Assembly: GCF_900116645.1 (NCBI RefSeq)
Contig: NZ_FPBO01000007.1
Span: forward strand, 1-64,000
DNA from: Pseudoduganella namucuonensis
GTDB lineage: Bacteria; Pseudomonadota; Gammaproteobacteria; Burkholderiales; Burkholderiaceae_D
Reading direction: 5' to 3'
Length of the DNA stretch: 64,000 nucleotides
Every line of letters starts with the position of its first letter. Position 1 is the stretch's first letter. This document shows positions 1 through 8,333 of the stretch, piece after piece. Both the position numbers and the translations under genes were made by a program. The notes below the pieces were generated by a model. That model saw only the letters and a program-made list of their open reading frames with translations, was not told the DNA's origin and searched no databases.

Positions 1-519
1 GGGTTTTTCCTGGAAGGCCTTGATGCGGCCGTCGGCGTCGGTGACCACCACGCCATAGCTGGGCACCTTGTCCCACGGCACCTCGCGCGTGATGACGGAG
101 GCCAGCGCGCCCTTGCGGCGGTGCTCGAACAGCGCCGACTTCAAGTCCAGGTCGATGATGGCGTCGCCGCACAGCACGATGGTGGTCTCGTCGAAGAAGG
201 CGCCGAACTCCTGGATCTTCTTGATGCCGCCGGCCGAGCCCAGCGGCTCGGGCACGACCTCGCCGTCGTTGTTGGTGTAGCCCTCGAAGGAGTACCCGAT
301 CTGGACCCCGAACTGGTGGCCCTCGCCGAAGTACTCCTCGATCTTCTCATGCAGATAGCTGACATTGACCATGATCTCGGTGACGCCGTAGCGGGCCAGG
401 TGCTCGACCAGGTAGGCCATCACCGGCTTGCCCAGGATGGGGATCATCGGTTTCGGTAAATCGTACGTCAGGGGCCGCACGCGCGTTCCCTTGCCTGCGG
501 CCAATATCATTGCTTTCAT
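1..519 (-). CDS. Sugar-phosphate nucleotidyltransferase, C-terminus cut by window edge
   Basis: The 173 visible codons start MKAMILAAGKGTRVRPLTYD, the nucleotide-binding signature of the glucose-1-phosphate nucleotidyltransferase family, with the sugar-phosphate region LPKPMIPILGKP right after it. A CGDAII segment near residue 120 fits the metal-binding Asp of the fold. Such enzymes join NTP and a sugar 1-phosphate into an NDP-sugar in the cytoplasm. The gene is the last visible member of the EPS locus, 17 nt after galE, so it probably supplies an activated sugar for the polymer. The C-terminus lies outside the window, so UTP versus dTTP or GTP preference, and any acyltransferase domain, cannot be judged. 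The ATG at 519 is the first in the frame. Confidence 0.9.
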   Translation of the reverse strand, partial: MKAMILAAGKGTRVRPLTYDLPKPMIPILGKPVMAYLVEHLARYGVTEIMVNVSYLHEKIEEYFGEGHQFGVQIGYSFEGYTNNDGEVVPEPLGSAGGIKKIQEFGAFFDETTIVLCGDAIIDLDLKSALFEHRRKGALASVITREVPWDKVPSYGVVVTDADGRIKAFQEKP

Positions 520-536
520 GCCGATACTCCTAGTAA

Positions 537-1538
537 TTAATCCTTGATGGAACTCTGCCAGCGCCAGGCGTCGGCGCACATTTGGGCGATGCCCCGCTCG
601 GCTTTCCAGCCCAGTTCGCGTTCCGCGTGGCTGGTCTCGGCGTAGCAGGACGCGATGTCGCCGTCGCGCCGGGCGACGACGCGGTAAGGCACGGGGCGGC
701 CGCTGACCTGCTCGAAGGCCCGCACCATTTCCAGCACGCTGTTGCCGCGCCCCGTGCCCAGATTGTAGGCATGGACGCCCTCGGTGGAGGCCAGTTTCGC
801 CAGCGTCCGCACGTGACCGATCGCAAGATCGACCACGTGGATATAGTCGCGCACGCCGGTGCCGTCCGGGGTCGGGTAGTCGCCGCCGAACACCGACAGG
901 TGTTCGCGCTGGCCCACCGCCACCTGCGCCACGTAGGGCAGCAGGTTGTTGGGCACGCCGTTGGGCGCCTCGCCGATCAGGCCGCTCTCATGGGCGCCCA
1001 CCGGATTGAAGTAGCGCAGCAGCGCCACCCGCCACGACGGGTCGGAGCGGCCCAGGTCGCGCAGCATGTCCTCGATCATCAGCTTGCTGCGGCCGTAGGG
1101 GTTGGTGGCCGACAGCGGGAAATCCTCGCGGATGGGCACCGAGGCCGGGTCGCCGTAGACGGTGGCCGAGGAGCTGAACACCAGCCGCTTGACGCCGGCC
1201 TCGGCCATCGTCTCGAACAGCACCAGGCTGCCGGCCACGTTGTTGTCGTAGTACGCCAGCGGCTTGGCGACCGATTCGCCGACCGCCTTCAGGCCGGCGA
1301 AATGGATCACGGCGTCGATCGCGTGGGCCTGGAACAGCGCCCGCAGCGCGCCGCGGTCGCGCAGGTCGCCGCGCACGAACACGTGGTCGCGGCCGCTGAT
1401 GCGCCGCACCCGGTCCTGCACCGACGCCTGCGAGTTGCTCAGGTTGTCGAGCACGACCACGTCGTGCCCCTCGGCCAGCAACTCCACGCAGGTGTGGGAA
1501 CCGATGTAACCCATGCCGCCCGTGACCAGTATCTTCAT
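537..1538 (-). CDS. galE: UDP-glucose 4-epimerase
   Basis: Interconverts UDP-glucose and UDP-galactose (or the HexNAc forms) in the cytoplasm using bound NAD. The 333-residue length is normal for GalE. An N-terminal Rossmann motif GGMGYIGSH (residues 7-15) binds NAD, and the extended-SDR catalytic set is visible: Ser124 in SSSATVYG and Tyr148-xxx-Lys152 in NPYGRSK. The DNLSNS segment after the second strand is typical of GalE. It lies between the UDP-HexNAc dehydrogenase and the nucleotidyltransferase at the end of the EPS locus, so it likely provides UDP-Gal or UDP-GalNAc for the repeat unit. Substrate preference cannot be read from the sequence. Confidence 0.95.
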   Translation of the reverse strand: MKILVTGGMGYIGSHTCVELLAEGHDVVVLDNLSNSQASVQDRVRRISGRDHVFVRGDLRDRGALRALFQAHAIDAVIHFAGLKAVGESVAKPLAYYDNNVAGSLVLFETMAEAGVKRLVFSSSATVYGDPASVPIREDFPLSATNPYGRSKLMIEDMLRDLGRSDPSWRVALLRYFNPVGAHESGLIGEAPNGVPNNLLPYVAQVAVGQREHLSVFGGDYPTPDGTGVRDYIHVVDLAIGHVRTLAKLASTEGVHAYNLGTGRGNSVLEMVRAFEQVSGRPVPYRVVARRDGDIASCYAETSHAERELGWKAERGIAQMCADAWRWQSSIKD

Positions 1539-1565
1539 GCCCGTCTATCTCTCTCTATGGTTTTG

Positions 1566-2846
1566 TCACAGCCGCCAGACGCACAAACCGGCGTCCTTCA
1601 ACGGCTGCACTTCGAATGCGGACTTCACGTCGATGAAGCAACCGCCCTTGACCAGCTTGCGCTGGATGTCCTCCACCGGCAAATCCACCAGCTGCGTGTG
1701 CGACACGGCCGCCACGATCGCGTCGGCGCGCGGCAGGTCGTTCCAGTCGTACAGGCGCACGCCGTACTCGTGCATGGCCTCGTCCGCGTCGGCGTAGGGG
1801 TCGTGCACGAACACCTCGACGCCGAAGTCCTTGAGCTCGTTGATCACGTCGCCCACCTTGGAATTGCGCAGGTCGGCGCAGTTTTCCTTGAACGTCAGGC
1901 CCAGCACGTTGACGCGCGCGCCCTTCACGTAGCTGCCGGCCGCGATCATGCTCTTCACGGTCTGCTCGGCGATGTACTTGCCCATGCCGTCGTTGATGCG
2001 GCGGCCGGCCAGGATCACCTGGGGATTGTAGCCGACCTGCTCGGCCTTGTGGGTCAGGTAGTAGGGATCGACGCCGATGCAATGCCCGCCCACCAGCCCG
2101 GGGGAGAACTTCAGGAAGTTCCACTTGGTGCCGGCCGCCTGCAGCACCTCGGCGGTGTCGATGCCGATCTTGCCGAACAGGATGGCCAGTTCGTTCATCA
2201 GCGCGATGTTCAGGTCGCGCTGGGTGTTCTCGATGACCTTGCAGGCCTCGGCCACCTTGATCGACGAGCAGCGGTGCACGCCGGGCGTGACGATCATCTC
2301 GTACAGCCGCGCCACCTTGTCCAGCGTGGCCGGGTCGTCGCCGGCCACCACCTTGAGCACGGTCGTCAGTGTATGGTGCTTGTCGCCCGGGTTGATACGC
2401 TCCGGCGAATAGCCGACATTGAAGTCCTGCTTCCACTTCAGGCCGGAGGCGCGCTCCAGCACCGGGATGCACACCTCCTCGGTGGCGCCGGGGTAGACGG
2501 TGGACTCGTAGATGACGATGCAACCCTTCTTCATCGAGCCGCCGGCGCTTTCGCTGGCGCCGATCAGGGGGCCGAAATCGGGGTTGTGGGCGCTGTCGAC
2601 CGGGGTCGGGACGGCGATGATGATGACGTCCGCCTCGGCCAGCGAGGACGGTTCGGACGCGTATTCGGCGTGGATGGCCGACGCCATCTGCTCGTCGCTC
2701 AGTTCGCGCGACGGATCGACGCCGGCCTGGCAGGACGCCACTTTCGCCTTGGAGATATCGAAACCGATGGTGCGCGTGTGTTTGCCGAATTCGATCACGA
2801 GGGGCAGGCCGACATAGCCCAGGCCCAGGACTGCGATGGTAGTCAT
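1566..2846 (-). CDS. UDP-N-acetylhexosamine 6-dehydrogenase (TviB/WbpO-like)
   Basis: Oxidises C6 of a UDP-HexNAc in two NAD-dependent steps to give a UDP-HexNAc uronic acid. The 426-residue protein opens with the Rossmann motif GLGYVGLP (residues 8-15), followed by the ESTVYPGATEE and YSPERINPGD segments of the UDP-glucose/GDP-mannose dehydrogenase family. The catalytic Cys is Cys256 in GGHCIGVDPYYLT. The overall motif set is closest to the Vi-antigen TviB / WbpO type, so UDP-GalNAc or UDP-GlcNAc is the likely substrate rather than UDP-glucose. This is an inference from motifs. It implies that the polymer made by this locus contains an acidic sugar, which fits the two lyase-like proteins encoded upstream. 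Confidence 0.9.
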   Translation of the reverse strand: MTTIAVLGLGYVGLPLVIEFGKHTRTIGFDISKAKVASCQAGVDPSRELSDEQMASAIHAEYASEPSSLAEADVIIIAVPTPVDSAHNPDFGPLIGASESAGGSMKKGCIVIYESTVYPGATEEVCIPVLERASGLKWKQDFNVGYSPERINPGDKHHTLTTVLKVVAGDDPATLDKVARLYEMIVTPGVHRCSSIKVAEACKVIENTQRDLNIALMNELAILFGKIGIDTAEVLQAAGTKWNFLKFSPGLVGGHCIGVDPYYLTHKAEQVGYNPQVILAGRRINDGMGKYIAEQTVKSMIAAGSYVKGARVNVLGLTFKENCADLRNSKVGDVINELKDFGVEVFVHDPYADADEAMHEYGVRLYDWNDLPRADAIVAAVSHTQLVDLPVEDIQRKLVKGGCFIDVKSAFEVQPLKDAGLCVWRL

Positions 2847-2924
2847 GAAGACATCCTAAAAAAAAGTTGATGTGTGGTGCATGGCCGCCGCGCCCTGGCG
2901 CGGGTTTGGGCGGCCATTAAGCGC

Positions 2925-3407
2925 TCAAGCGGCGACGAATCGCCGCACCGCCTCGATCAGACTGGGCGAGGCGTAGGCGGAGATGGTGGCGTTGCGTCGC
3001 GCCGCCGCCAGCGCGGCCGTCAAGGCCGCGTCCAGTTCGGTTTCATCCATCGCCACGTGGATGCCCGGCCGCTCGCCCAGCCAGCGCGCGGTGGCGATCT
3101 GGTGGTCGTTGCGGGTTTCCTGCAAATCCCCCCGGCGCGGCATCAGCACCAGGGTCTTGCCCATTTCCAGCGCCGTCAGCACCGAGCCCATGCCGGCGTG
3201 GGCGACGATGATGTCGGCCCGCGCCACGGCGGCGTTGAACTCGGCCGGGGTCAGCGCGTGCGCATGGCGCAGCGCGCGCGGCTGATAGGTGCTGGGGCCG
3301 ATCTGGGCGAAGATGTCGACGCCCGGACGGCGCGACTCGGCCCAGTCGTCGACCGCGCCCACCAGGCGGTCGAAGGCCATTTGCGAACCGACGGTGACGA
3401 AGATCAC
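2925..3407 (-). CDS. Alg13/PssE-like glycosyltransferase catalytic subunit
   Basis: A 160-residue protein beginning (GTG start) MIFVTVGSQMAFDRLV, the start of the glycosyltransferase-28 C-terminal domain seen in Alg13 and bacterial PssE/CpsG. The segment IIVAHAGMGSVLTALEMGK is the UDP-sugar-binding loop, with the conserved HAG(M/A)G. It overlaps the upstream Alg14-like gene by 4 nt (GTGA), which both decides the GTG start and predicts coupled translation. The pair would form one enzyme at the inner membrane face that adds a sugar to the undecaprenyl-linked intermediate. The donor sugar is unknown. A longer ORF in this frame that runs upstream into the neighbour is not needed. Confidence 0.85.
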   Translation of the reverse strand: MIFVTVGSQMAFDRLVGAVDDWAESRRPGVDIFAQIGPSTYQPRALRHAHALTPAEFNAAVARADIIVAHAGMGSVLTALEMGKTLVLMPRRGDLQETRNDHQIATARWLGERPGIHVAMDETELDAALTAALAAARRNATISAYASPSLIEAVRRFVAA

Positions 3408-3853
3408 AGCACGCCCCCCTTGTAGCCCGGACCGTCCTCTTTGGCCAGGTGCTGCCACTGGGTCAGCCACAGGTCGGCGAAACGGCGCACGCGCTGGCCG
3501 GACATGGACATGTGCTCGACGTTGGCGATGCTGTCGAGCCACACGGTCTTCGCGCCCAGCAGTTTGCCCACCCGCAGCGCCACCACGCCGGGCGCGGCGC
3601 CGGTGGTGACCACCACGTCGGGCCGCTCCTTGAGCACGATCCAGCCCACCTGGCAAATCATCTTCACCAGGTCCCAGCGGCTCCAGCGGGTGGCGTCCGT
3701 GACCGCGTAGAAGCGCTCCCCGGGCACCTGGCTGGCGTAGCTGGGCTGCACCGTCACGTACACCATCCGCTGCCCCTCGAAGGCCGGGCGCAGGCGCAGC
3801 ATCTGCACCCAGTGCCCGCCGCCCGAGGCGACCGCCAATATTTTCTTTGTCAT
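3404..3853 (-). CDS. Alg14/PssD-like glycosyltransferase partner subunit
   Basis: The 149-residue protein starts MTKKILAVASGGGHWVQML; the SGGGHW motif marks the Alg14/PssD/CpsF family. Family members recruit the catalytic Alg13-like subunit to the membrane and complete the active site. The mid-region DVVVTTGAAPGVVALRVGK resembles the second conserved block, and a hydrophobic stretch near residues 62-75 could touch the membrane. It is translationally coupled (4-nt overlap) to the Alg13-like gene. A 76-nt AT-rich gap with an 18-nt palindrome separates it from the upstream glycosyltransferase, and a TTGACA hexamer at 3893-3898 may drive a local promoter. Confidence is high for the family and low for the sugar. 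Confidence 0.87.
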   Translation of the reverse strand: MTKKILAVASGGGHWVQMLRLRPAFEGQRMVYVTVQPSYASQVPGERFYAVTDATRWSRWDLVKMICQVGWIVLKERPDVVVTTGAAPGVVALRVGKLLGAKTVWLDSIANVEHMSMSGQRVRRFADLWLTQWQHLAKEDGPGYKGGVL

Positions 3854-3922
3854 TGCTCTACCTCTTTACCAATACCGGCACACTTGCCTGTATGTCAATT
3901 TAACATAATTGATCTAAATGCA

Positions 3923-3940
3923 ATGTTCGCTAGCGAACAT
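3923..3940. repeat. 18-nt perfect palindrome at the end of a glycosyltransferase gene
   Basis: ATGTTCGCTAGCGAACAT is perfectly self-complementary and contains the TAG stop of the glycosyltransferase gene. No T-run follows on the minus strand, so a simple intrinsic terminator is not supported. It may be a hairpin that stabilises the 3' end or a protein-binding site ahead of the Alg14-like gene. Confidence 0.5.
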
Positions 3941-5045
3941 AGTGCGCGCCTTGCGGCGGGGCCAGCACGGCGCGGTACAGCGCCGACATGGAACTCGTGA
4001 CGGCCTGGGTGGAATACACCTGCTGCGCGCGGGCGTGGGCGGCCCCGCGCAGGCGCAGCCGGCGCCCCTCGTCCGCCAGCAGCGACAGCACGGCGGACGA
4101 GATCGCCTCCACGTCGCCCGGCGCCAGCAGCGCGCCGCAGCGGCCCTGCTCCAGCGCCTCGGGTATGCCGCCCACGTTGCTGGCGACCACGGCCACGCCC
4201 TGCGCCATCGCCTCCAGGACGCAGATGGGCAGGCCCTCGAAATACGAGGGCAGCAGCAGCAGGTCGGCGCCGTCCATCAGCGCGTCCTTGGCGGCGCCGT
4301 CGACCCAGCCCGGCAGGCGCAGCGCGTGCGCCACGCCCAGCTCCTCCGCCAGCCGGGCCGTGCCGTGCAGGTCGCCGTCGCCGGCCAGGGTGAACACCGT
4401 GTCCGGCGCCCGCGCCAGCACGGCCGGCATGGCGCGGACGATGTCGTACACGCCCTTCTTGTCGCGCAGGCGGCCCAGGAACAGCACTTGGCCGCGCGGC
4501 GGCGGCGCCGGCGGCAGCGCGGCCGGCACGCGCACCGGGTTGCCCAGCACGGTGACATTGGCGCCGGGGGCGATGCGCCGCAGCGATTCGCGCCACAAGC
4601 CGGTCAGCGCCACCACCGTGTGGGCGCCGCGCAAGGTGCGCTCGACCCAGCGCCGCGCGCGCGGCCCGCACTCGTCGCGGTAAAACACGGGGAACTCGCC
4701 GCTGTGCAAATGGAACACATAGGGCACGCCGAACAGCCGCGCCAGCGCGCAGAACACGGACTTGCGCCAGAAGCTGCCGCGCGAGGCGCTGTGCACGTGC
4801 AGCAGGCCGACCTTGCCGCGCAGCAGCAGCCACAGCGTGGTCAGCAGCGCCCCCGCCATCACGCGCAGCTGGGTCGGCACGCCGGGCTTTTCATAGGAGG
4901 CCAGGTAGCGGATATTCCAGGCCTCGAACAGGCCCATGTCGCGGTACAGGCGCACCACGGCGGTCATGCCGCCGGGCGAGTCCAGCGAGGTGCCTATCAT
5001 CAGCACCTGGGCGGCCTGGCCGGCGGTTTGATTGACGTTGCCCAT
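3930..5045 (-). CDS. GT4-type glycosyltransferase of the EPS locus
   Basis: A 371-residue cytoplasmic/peripheral glycosyltransferase with the two-domain GT-B layout. The N-terminal half has the donor-side LMIGTSLDSPGGMTAVV loop and HVHSASRGSFWRK. The C-terminal half has VLFLGRLRDKKGVYDI and the GT4 signature LLPSYFEGLPICVLEAMA, with the EGLP..VLEAMA residues that hold the nucleotide. Start ATG 5045 shares one base with the TGA of the preceding acetyltransferase gene (TGATG), which supports this start over a much longer upstream frame. It should add one sugar to the lipid-linked repeat unit; donor and acceptor are unknown. Confidence 0.92.
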   Translation of the reverse strand: MGNVNQTAGQAAQVLMIGTSLDSPGGMTAVVRLYRDMGLFEAWNIRYLASYEKPGVPTQLRVMAGALLTTLWLLLRGKVGLLHVHSASRGSFWRKSVFCALARLFGVPYVFHLHSGEFPVFYRDECGPRARRWVERTLRGAHTVVALTGLWRESLRRIAPGANVTVLGNPVRVPAALPPAPPPRGQVLFLGRLRDKKGVYDIVRAMPAVLARAPDTVFTLAGDGDLHGTARLAEELGVAHALRLPGWVDGAAKDALMDGADLLLLPSYFEGLPICVLEAMAQGVAVVASNVGGIPEALEQGRCGALLAPGDVEAISSAVLSLLADEGRRLRLRGAAHARAQQVYSTQAVTSSMSALYRAVLAPPQGAHYVR

Positions 5046-5506
5046 CACGACTCCTGGAAGGAACGGTAGTTCGGCATGTCGCGCGGCGCGTTGATGCGCA
5101 CCACCCTGGCCGGGATGCCGACCGCCACGCCGTAGTCCGGCACGTCCTCCATCACCACCGCGTTGGCGCCGATGGAGGCGTAGTCGCCGATGCGGATGTC
5201 GCCGATGACCTTGGCGCCGCCGCCGATGAAGGCGCCCTTGCCGATGCGCGGCACGCCGGCGCTGCCGGAGCGCCCGCCGATGGTGACGCCGGCGCCGATC
5301 ACGGCGTCTTCGCCGATCACCGCGCGGCGGTGGATGATGGTGCCCAGGCCCTCGTAGCTGAACAGCACGTTGCGCCCCACCAGCGCCGACGGCGGCAGCA
5401 CCACGGCGAACAGGATGCGGTTCACGCTTTTCAGCAGGAAGGGCAGCAGCGGGATCTTGCGCCGCCAGCACCAGTGCGCCACCCGGTGGATGCGCAGCAC
5501 CATCAT
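5045..5506 (-). CDS. Hexapeptide-repeat O-acetyltransferase (CysE-like)
   Basis: A 153-residue left-handed beta-helix acetyltransferase. Hexapeptide repeats run from about residue 55 (AVIGEDAVIGAGVTIGG) to 125 (VVMEDVPDYGVAVGIPARVV), and the H and GIPARV positions match serine acetyltransferase-like sugar acetylases (EpsC/CysE class). The start at 5506 is set by a 4-nt ATGA overlap with the flippase stop. A hydrophobic N-terminal segment (IPLLPFLLKSVNRILFAVVLPP) may bind the membrane. Location between flippase and glycosyltransferase suggests it decorates the EPS repeat unit rather than making O-acetylserine. The acceptor is unknown. Confidence 0.88.
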   Translation of the reverse strand: MMVLRIHRVAHWCWRRKIPLLPFLLKSVNRILFAVVLPPSALVGRNVLFSYEGLGTIIHRRAVIGEDAVIGAGVTIGGRSGSAGVPRIGKGAFIGGGAKVIGDIRIGDYASIGANAVVMEDVPDYGVAVGIPARVVRINAPRDMPNYRSFQES

Positions 5507-7056
5507 GGCAACGCCCCCCGGCTGCCCACCAGGCGCGCCAGGCGCCCGTTGAAGCCGGCCACCAGCCGGCCCTCGGCGGCCGACAGCGGCACCGCCATGC
5601 GCAGCGCCACGGCCGAGGCCAGCCCGGCCGCGACGATGGCGGCCGGCACCGGAAACGCCACCACCCGCTGCGCCAGCAGCAGCACGGCCACGGTCGCGGC
5701 CCAGGCCAGCAGCAAACGCGCGCCGCCCTGCACATCCCAATTACCCATATAACCCCTCGATTTCAAAGCGCGGACGACCCGCCAACAGAAAACGCATTCG
5801 GCCGCCACCACCAGCGCCACGGCCGCCAGCAGGCCGGCGCCCTGGTGCAGCAGCAGCGCCAACAGCGGCGGCACCACCAGCAGCACGCTGGTGGCGCGCA
5901 CGCAGATGTCGGACTGCATCACGGTGTTGCAGCCCAGTTCCAGCACGCGGCGGCAGGACATGGTGGCGGCGCTGCACAGCAGCAGCAGCACCACCGGCCA
6001 GGCCGCCACGTAGCGCACCCCGCCGATGGCCAGCATGCCCTGCTCGCCGAAGGCGCTGAAGAACACCAGCAGCGGGAACAGCGCCATCAGCGAACTCTTG
6101 AGCCAAAGCCCCAGCCGCACGCTCAGCTCGGTGAAGCTGCGGCCGCTGGCGTAATAGGCGATCAGCGCCGGCCGCACCACGCTTTGCAGCAGGTCGGTCG
6201 GCAGGTAGCGGCGCACCTGCTCGGCGAAGGCGCGCGCGAAGCCGAACACGGCCACCGCGTCGGCGCCCAGCAGGCGGGCGATCAGCATGGTCAGCACCTG
6301 CGGCCCGTACAGCAGCGACAGCAGGTAGCTGGCGAAATTGTGCAGCGCCAGGCCGGCCAGCACGCGGCGCGGCGGCGGCGTCCAGTCCGGGCGCTCGGCC
6401 GGCAGCGCGCGCAGGCGCCACAGGCAGCGCGCCAGCAGCAGGTAGCTGGCCAGCAGGGCCACGCCGGCGGCCGCCACCTCCAGGCCCATCACGCCGGCCG
6501 CGTCCAGCGCGGCGCCCGCGTGCCAGGCCAGGCCCAGTTGCAGAGTCAGGCCGGCGGCGCGCAGGATTTGCGCGATCTGGCCGGCGCGCTGCTCCATCAG
6601 CAGACCCAGCATCTGGTCGCGCGCCAGCCGGCCCAGGCCCTCGACCGCGATCAGCAAGCCGGCCAGGCGCAGCACGGGCGCGGAGCCGGGCAATCCCAGC
6701 AGTGTCTCGAGCCGCGGCGCGGCCAGCAGCACCAGTGACGCCGCGCACAGCACCAGCACGCTTTGCAGCGCGCCCAGGCGCAGCACCAGGCGCGCGGTGG
6801 CGCGTCCGCCGGCGTGCATGCGGCACTCGGGCAGCACGCGCGCGGCCACCCATTCCAGGCCGCCGCTGGACAGCGCCAGCATCAGTTCCATCAGCGCCAG
6901 CGCCGCCGCGTACTTGCCGTACTCGGCCAGCGGCAACAGCCGCGCGGCCAGCGCGAAGGCGATAAACGTCAGCACGGCCGAGGCGCCGCGGCCGGCCAGG
7001 AAGGCGGCCATGCCGGCCTTCACGGCCTTGCCGCCGTAGGGGCTGCGTCCGCTCAT
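5503..7056 (-). CDS. Polysaccharide repeat-unit flippase (Wzx/MATE-like)
   Basis: The 517-residue integral membrane protein has about 12-14 hydrophobic segments spread over its full length. It starts with a short basic, Gly-rich leader (MSGRSPYGGKAVKAG) and then AAFLAGRGASAVLTFIAFALAARLLPLAEYGKYA, the usual first two helices of Wzx-type lipopolysaccharide/EPS translocases. Such proteins move undecaprenyl-PP-linked repeat units from the inner to the outer leaflet. Both ends overlap neighbours by 4 nt (ATGA), so it is translated as part of the run glycosyltransferase-flippase-acetyltransferase-glycosyltransferase. Assignment rests on topology and context. Confidence 0.85.
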   Translation of the reverse strand: MSGRSPYGGKAVKAGMAAFLAGRGASAVLTFIAFALAARLLPLAEYGKYAAALALMELMLALSSGGLEWVAARVLPECRMHAGGRATARLVLRLGALQSVLVLCAASLVLLAAPRLETLLGLPGSAPVLRLAGLLIAVEGLGRLARDQMLGLLMEQRAGQIAQILRAAGLTLQLGLAWHAGAALDAAGVMGLEVAAAGVALLASYLLLARCLWRLRALPAERPDWTPPPRRVLAGLALHNFASYLLSLLYGPQVLTMLIARLLGADAVAVFGFARAFAEQVRRYLPTDLLQSVVRPALIAYYASGRSFTELSVRLGLWLKSSLMALFPLLVFFSAFGEQGMLAIGGVRYVAAWPVVLLLLCSAATMSCRRVLELGCNTVMQSDICVRATSVLLVVPPLLALLLHQGAGLLAAVALVVAAECVFCWRVVRALKSRGYMGNWDVQGGARLLLAWAATVAVLLLAQRVVAFPVPAAIVAAGLASAVALRMAVPLSAAEGRLVAGFNGRLARLVGSRGALP

Positions 7057-8333
7057 GGCGGCCCGCCCGCGCCGGCCCGGGCGGCGACGGCCGTGGCGGC
7101 GCTTTTCGCGGCCAGCCCGCCGCCCGGCGCCAGCAGGCGCCGGTACTGCTCGGCCAAGCGCGCGGCCAGCACGTCGTAGCTGCGCAACTGGCCGATGCGG
7201 GCGCGGCCCAGCCGCGCCATTTCGCCGGCGCGGGCCGGGTCGGCCAGCAGTTCAAGCACGCCGGAGGCGAAGCCGGCCGGCGTCAGCGGCACGCACAGGC
7301 CGCCGCCGGTCTGCTCGATCAAGGCCGCCTGGTCCGGCTGGTCGTTGGCGACCACCGGCACGCCGTAGGCCAGGTATTCGCACACCTTGGTGGGCGAGGC
7401 CACCTCCAGGATGCGGCTGCGCGGGAACGGCGACAGCCCGATGTGCGCGGCGCGCAGGTAGCGCCAGGCCTCGGCGGGCGCCATCCAGCCGGTGATCAGC
7501 GCGTGGCCGCGCAGGCCCAGGCGCTCGATCTCGCCCTCCAGCCAGGCGCGCTCGCCGGGATGCTGGGAGTCGCCCACCATCACCAGTAGCGCCAGCGGCT
7601 CGCGCCGCGCGATCTCGACCATGGCCTCGATCATCACCTCCGGATGGCGCAGCCGTTCCAGCGCGCCCAGGTAGACCAGCACCTTGCGCCCGGCCAGGCG
7701 CGGATCGTCGGCCGGGGCCACGGCGTCCAGCCGTTCCGGCAGCGCCACGCCCATGGGCACGGGGGTCATTTTCTCGGCGGGCAAGCCCTTGCCGGCCAGC
7801 AGCGCGCGCATCGCCTCGCTCTGCACGAAGATGTGGTCGGCGCGCGGCAGCACCACGCGGTACAGGATCAGGGACGCCAGCGCGCCGCGCAGCTTCCAGC
7901 GCGCGCGCTGCGGCCAGGAGGCGCTGTTGGCGGCGTCGCCGCGGCCCAGGTCCTGCCACGCGTCCGGGAACGGCAGCGACATCCAGTAGAAGAACGGCAG
8001 GCCGCGGCGGCGCGCCGCCAGCAGACCGATCAGCGCGCCCAGGATGCGGTCGCGCACCTGGATGGCGTCGTAGCCGGGATCGCGCGACAGGCGGAACAGG
8101 TCCAGCGCCACCGCCCAGCGCGCCCACAGCCGCCCCAGGCGGCCGCGGCCTTGCCGCGTGTGGGCCCGGCCGGCCGGCCAGGCGCCGGCCTCGCCCTCTT
8201 GCAGGGCCACCAGGTCGCTGTGCACGCCGTGGCGTGGCAGGCAGCCGCCGAACAGGGTCGCGATGTCGGGACGGAAACTCGGATGCGGTTCCCTGCTTAA
8301 ATACAAAATTCTCACAAAAGGTCGCACGCTCAC
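7053..8333 (-). CDS. GT4-like glycosyltransferase
   Basis: The 426-residue protein has a GT-B architecture: an N-terminal FVRILYLSREPHPSFRP segment and a C-terminal nucleotide-binding half with KVLVYLGALERLRHPEVMIEA, LITGWMAPAEAWRYL and SPTKVCEYLAYGVPVVAN, where the E and following loop match GT4 enzymes. Start choice is uncertain: GTG 8333 gives a GTGA overlap with epsI, but GTG 8315 would give the more typical MRILYLSREPH start. It probably acts at the cytoplasmic face on the lipid-linked EPS intermediate. The sugar transferred is unknown. Confidence 0.88.
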   Translation of the reverse strand: MSVRPFVRILYLSREPHPSFRPDIATLFGGCLPRHGVHSDLVALQEGEAGAWPAGRAHTRQGRGRLGRLWARWAVALDLFRLSRDPGYDAIQVRDRILGALIGLLAARRRGLPFFYWMSLPFPDAWQDLGRGDAANSASWPQRARWKLRGALASLILYRVVLPRADHIFVQSEAMRALLAGKGLPAEKMTPVPMGVALPERLDAVAPADDPRLAGRKVLVYLGALERLRHPEVMIEAMVEIARREPLALLVMVGDSQHPGERAWLEGEIERLGLRGHALITGWMAPAEAWRYLRAAHIGLSPFPRSRILEVASPTKVCEYLAYGVPVVANDQPDQAALIEQTGGGLCVPLTPAGFASGVLELLADPARAGEMARLGRARIGQLRSYDVLAARLAEQYRRLLAPGGGLAAKSAATAVAARAGAGGPP

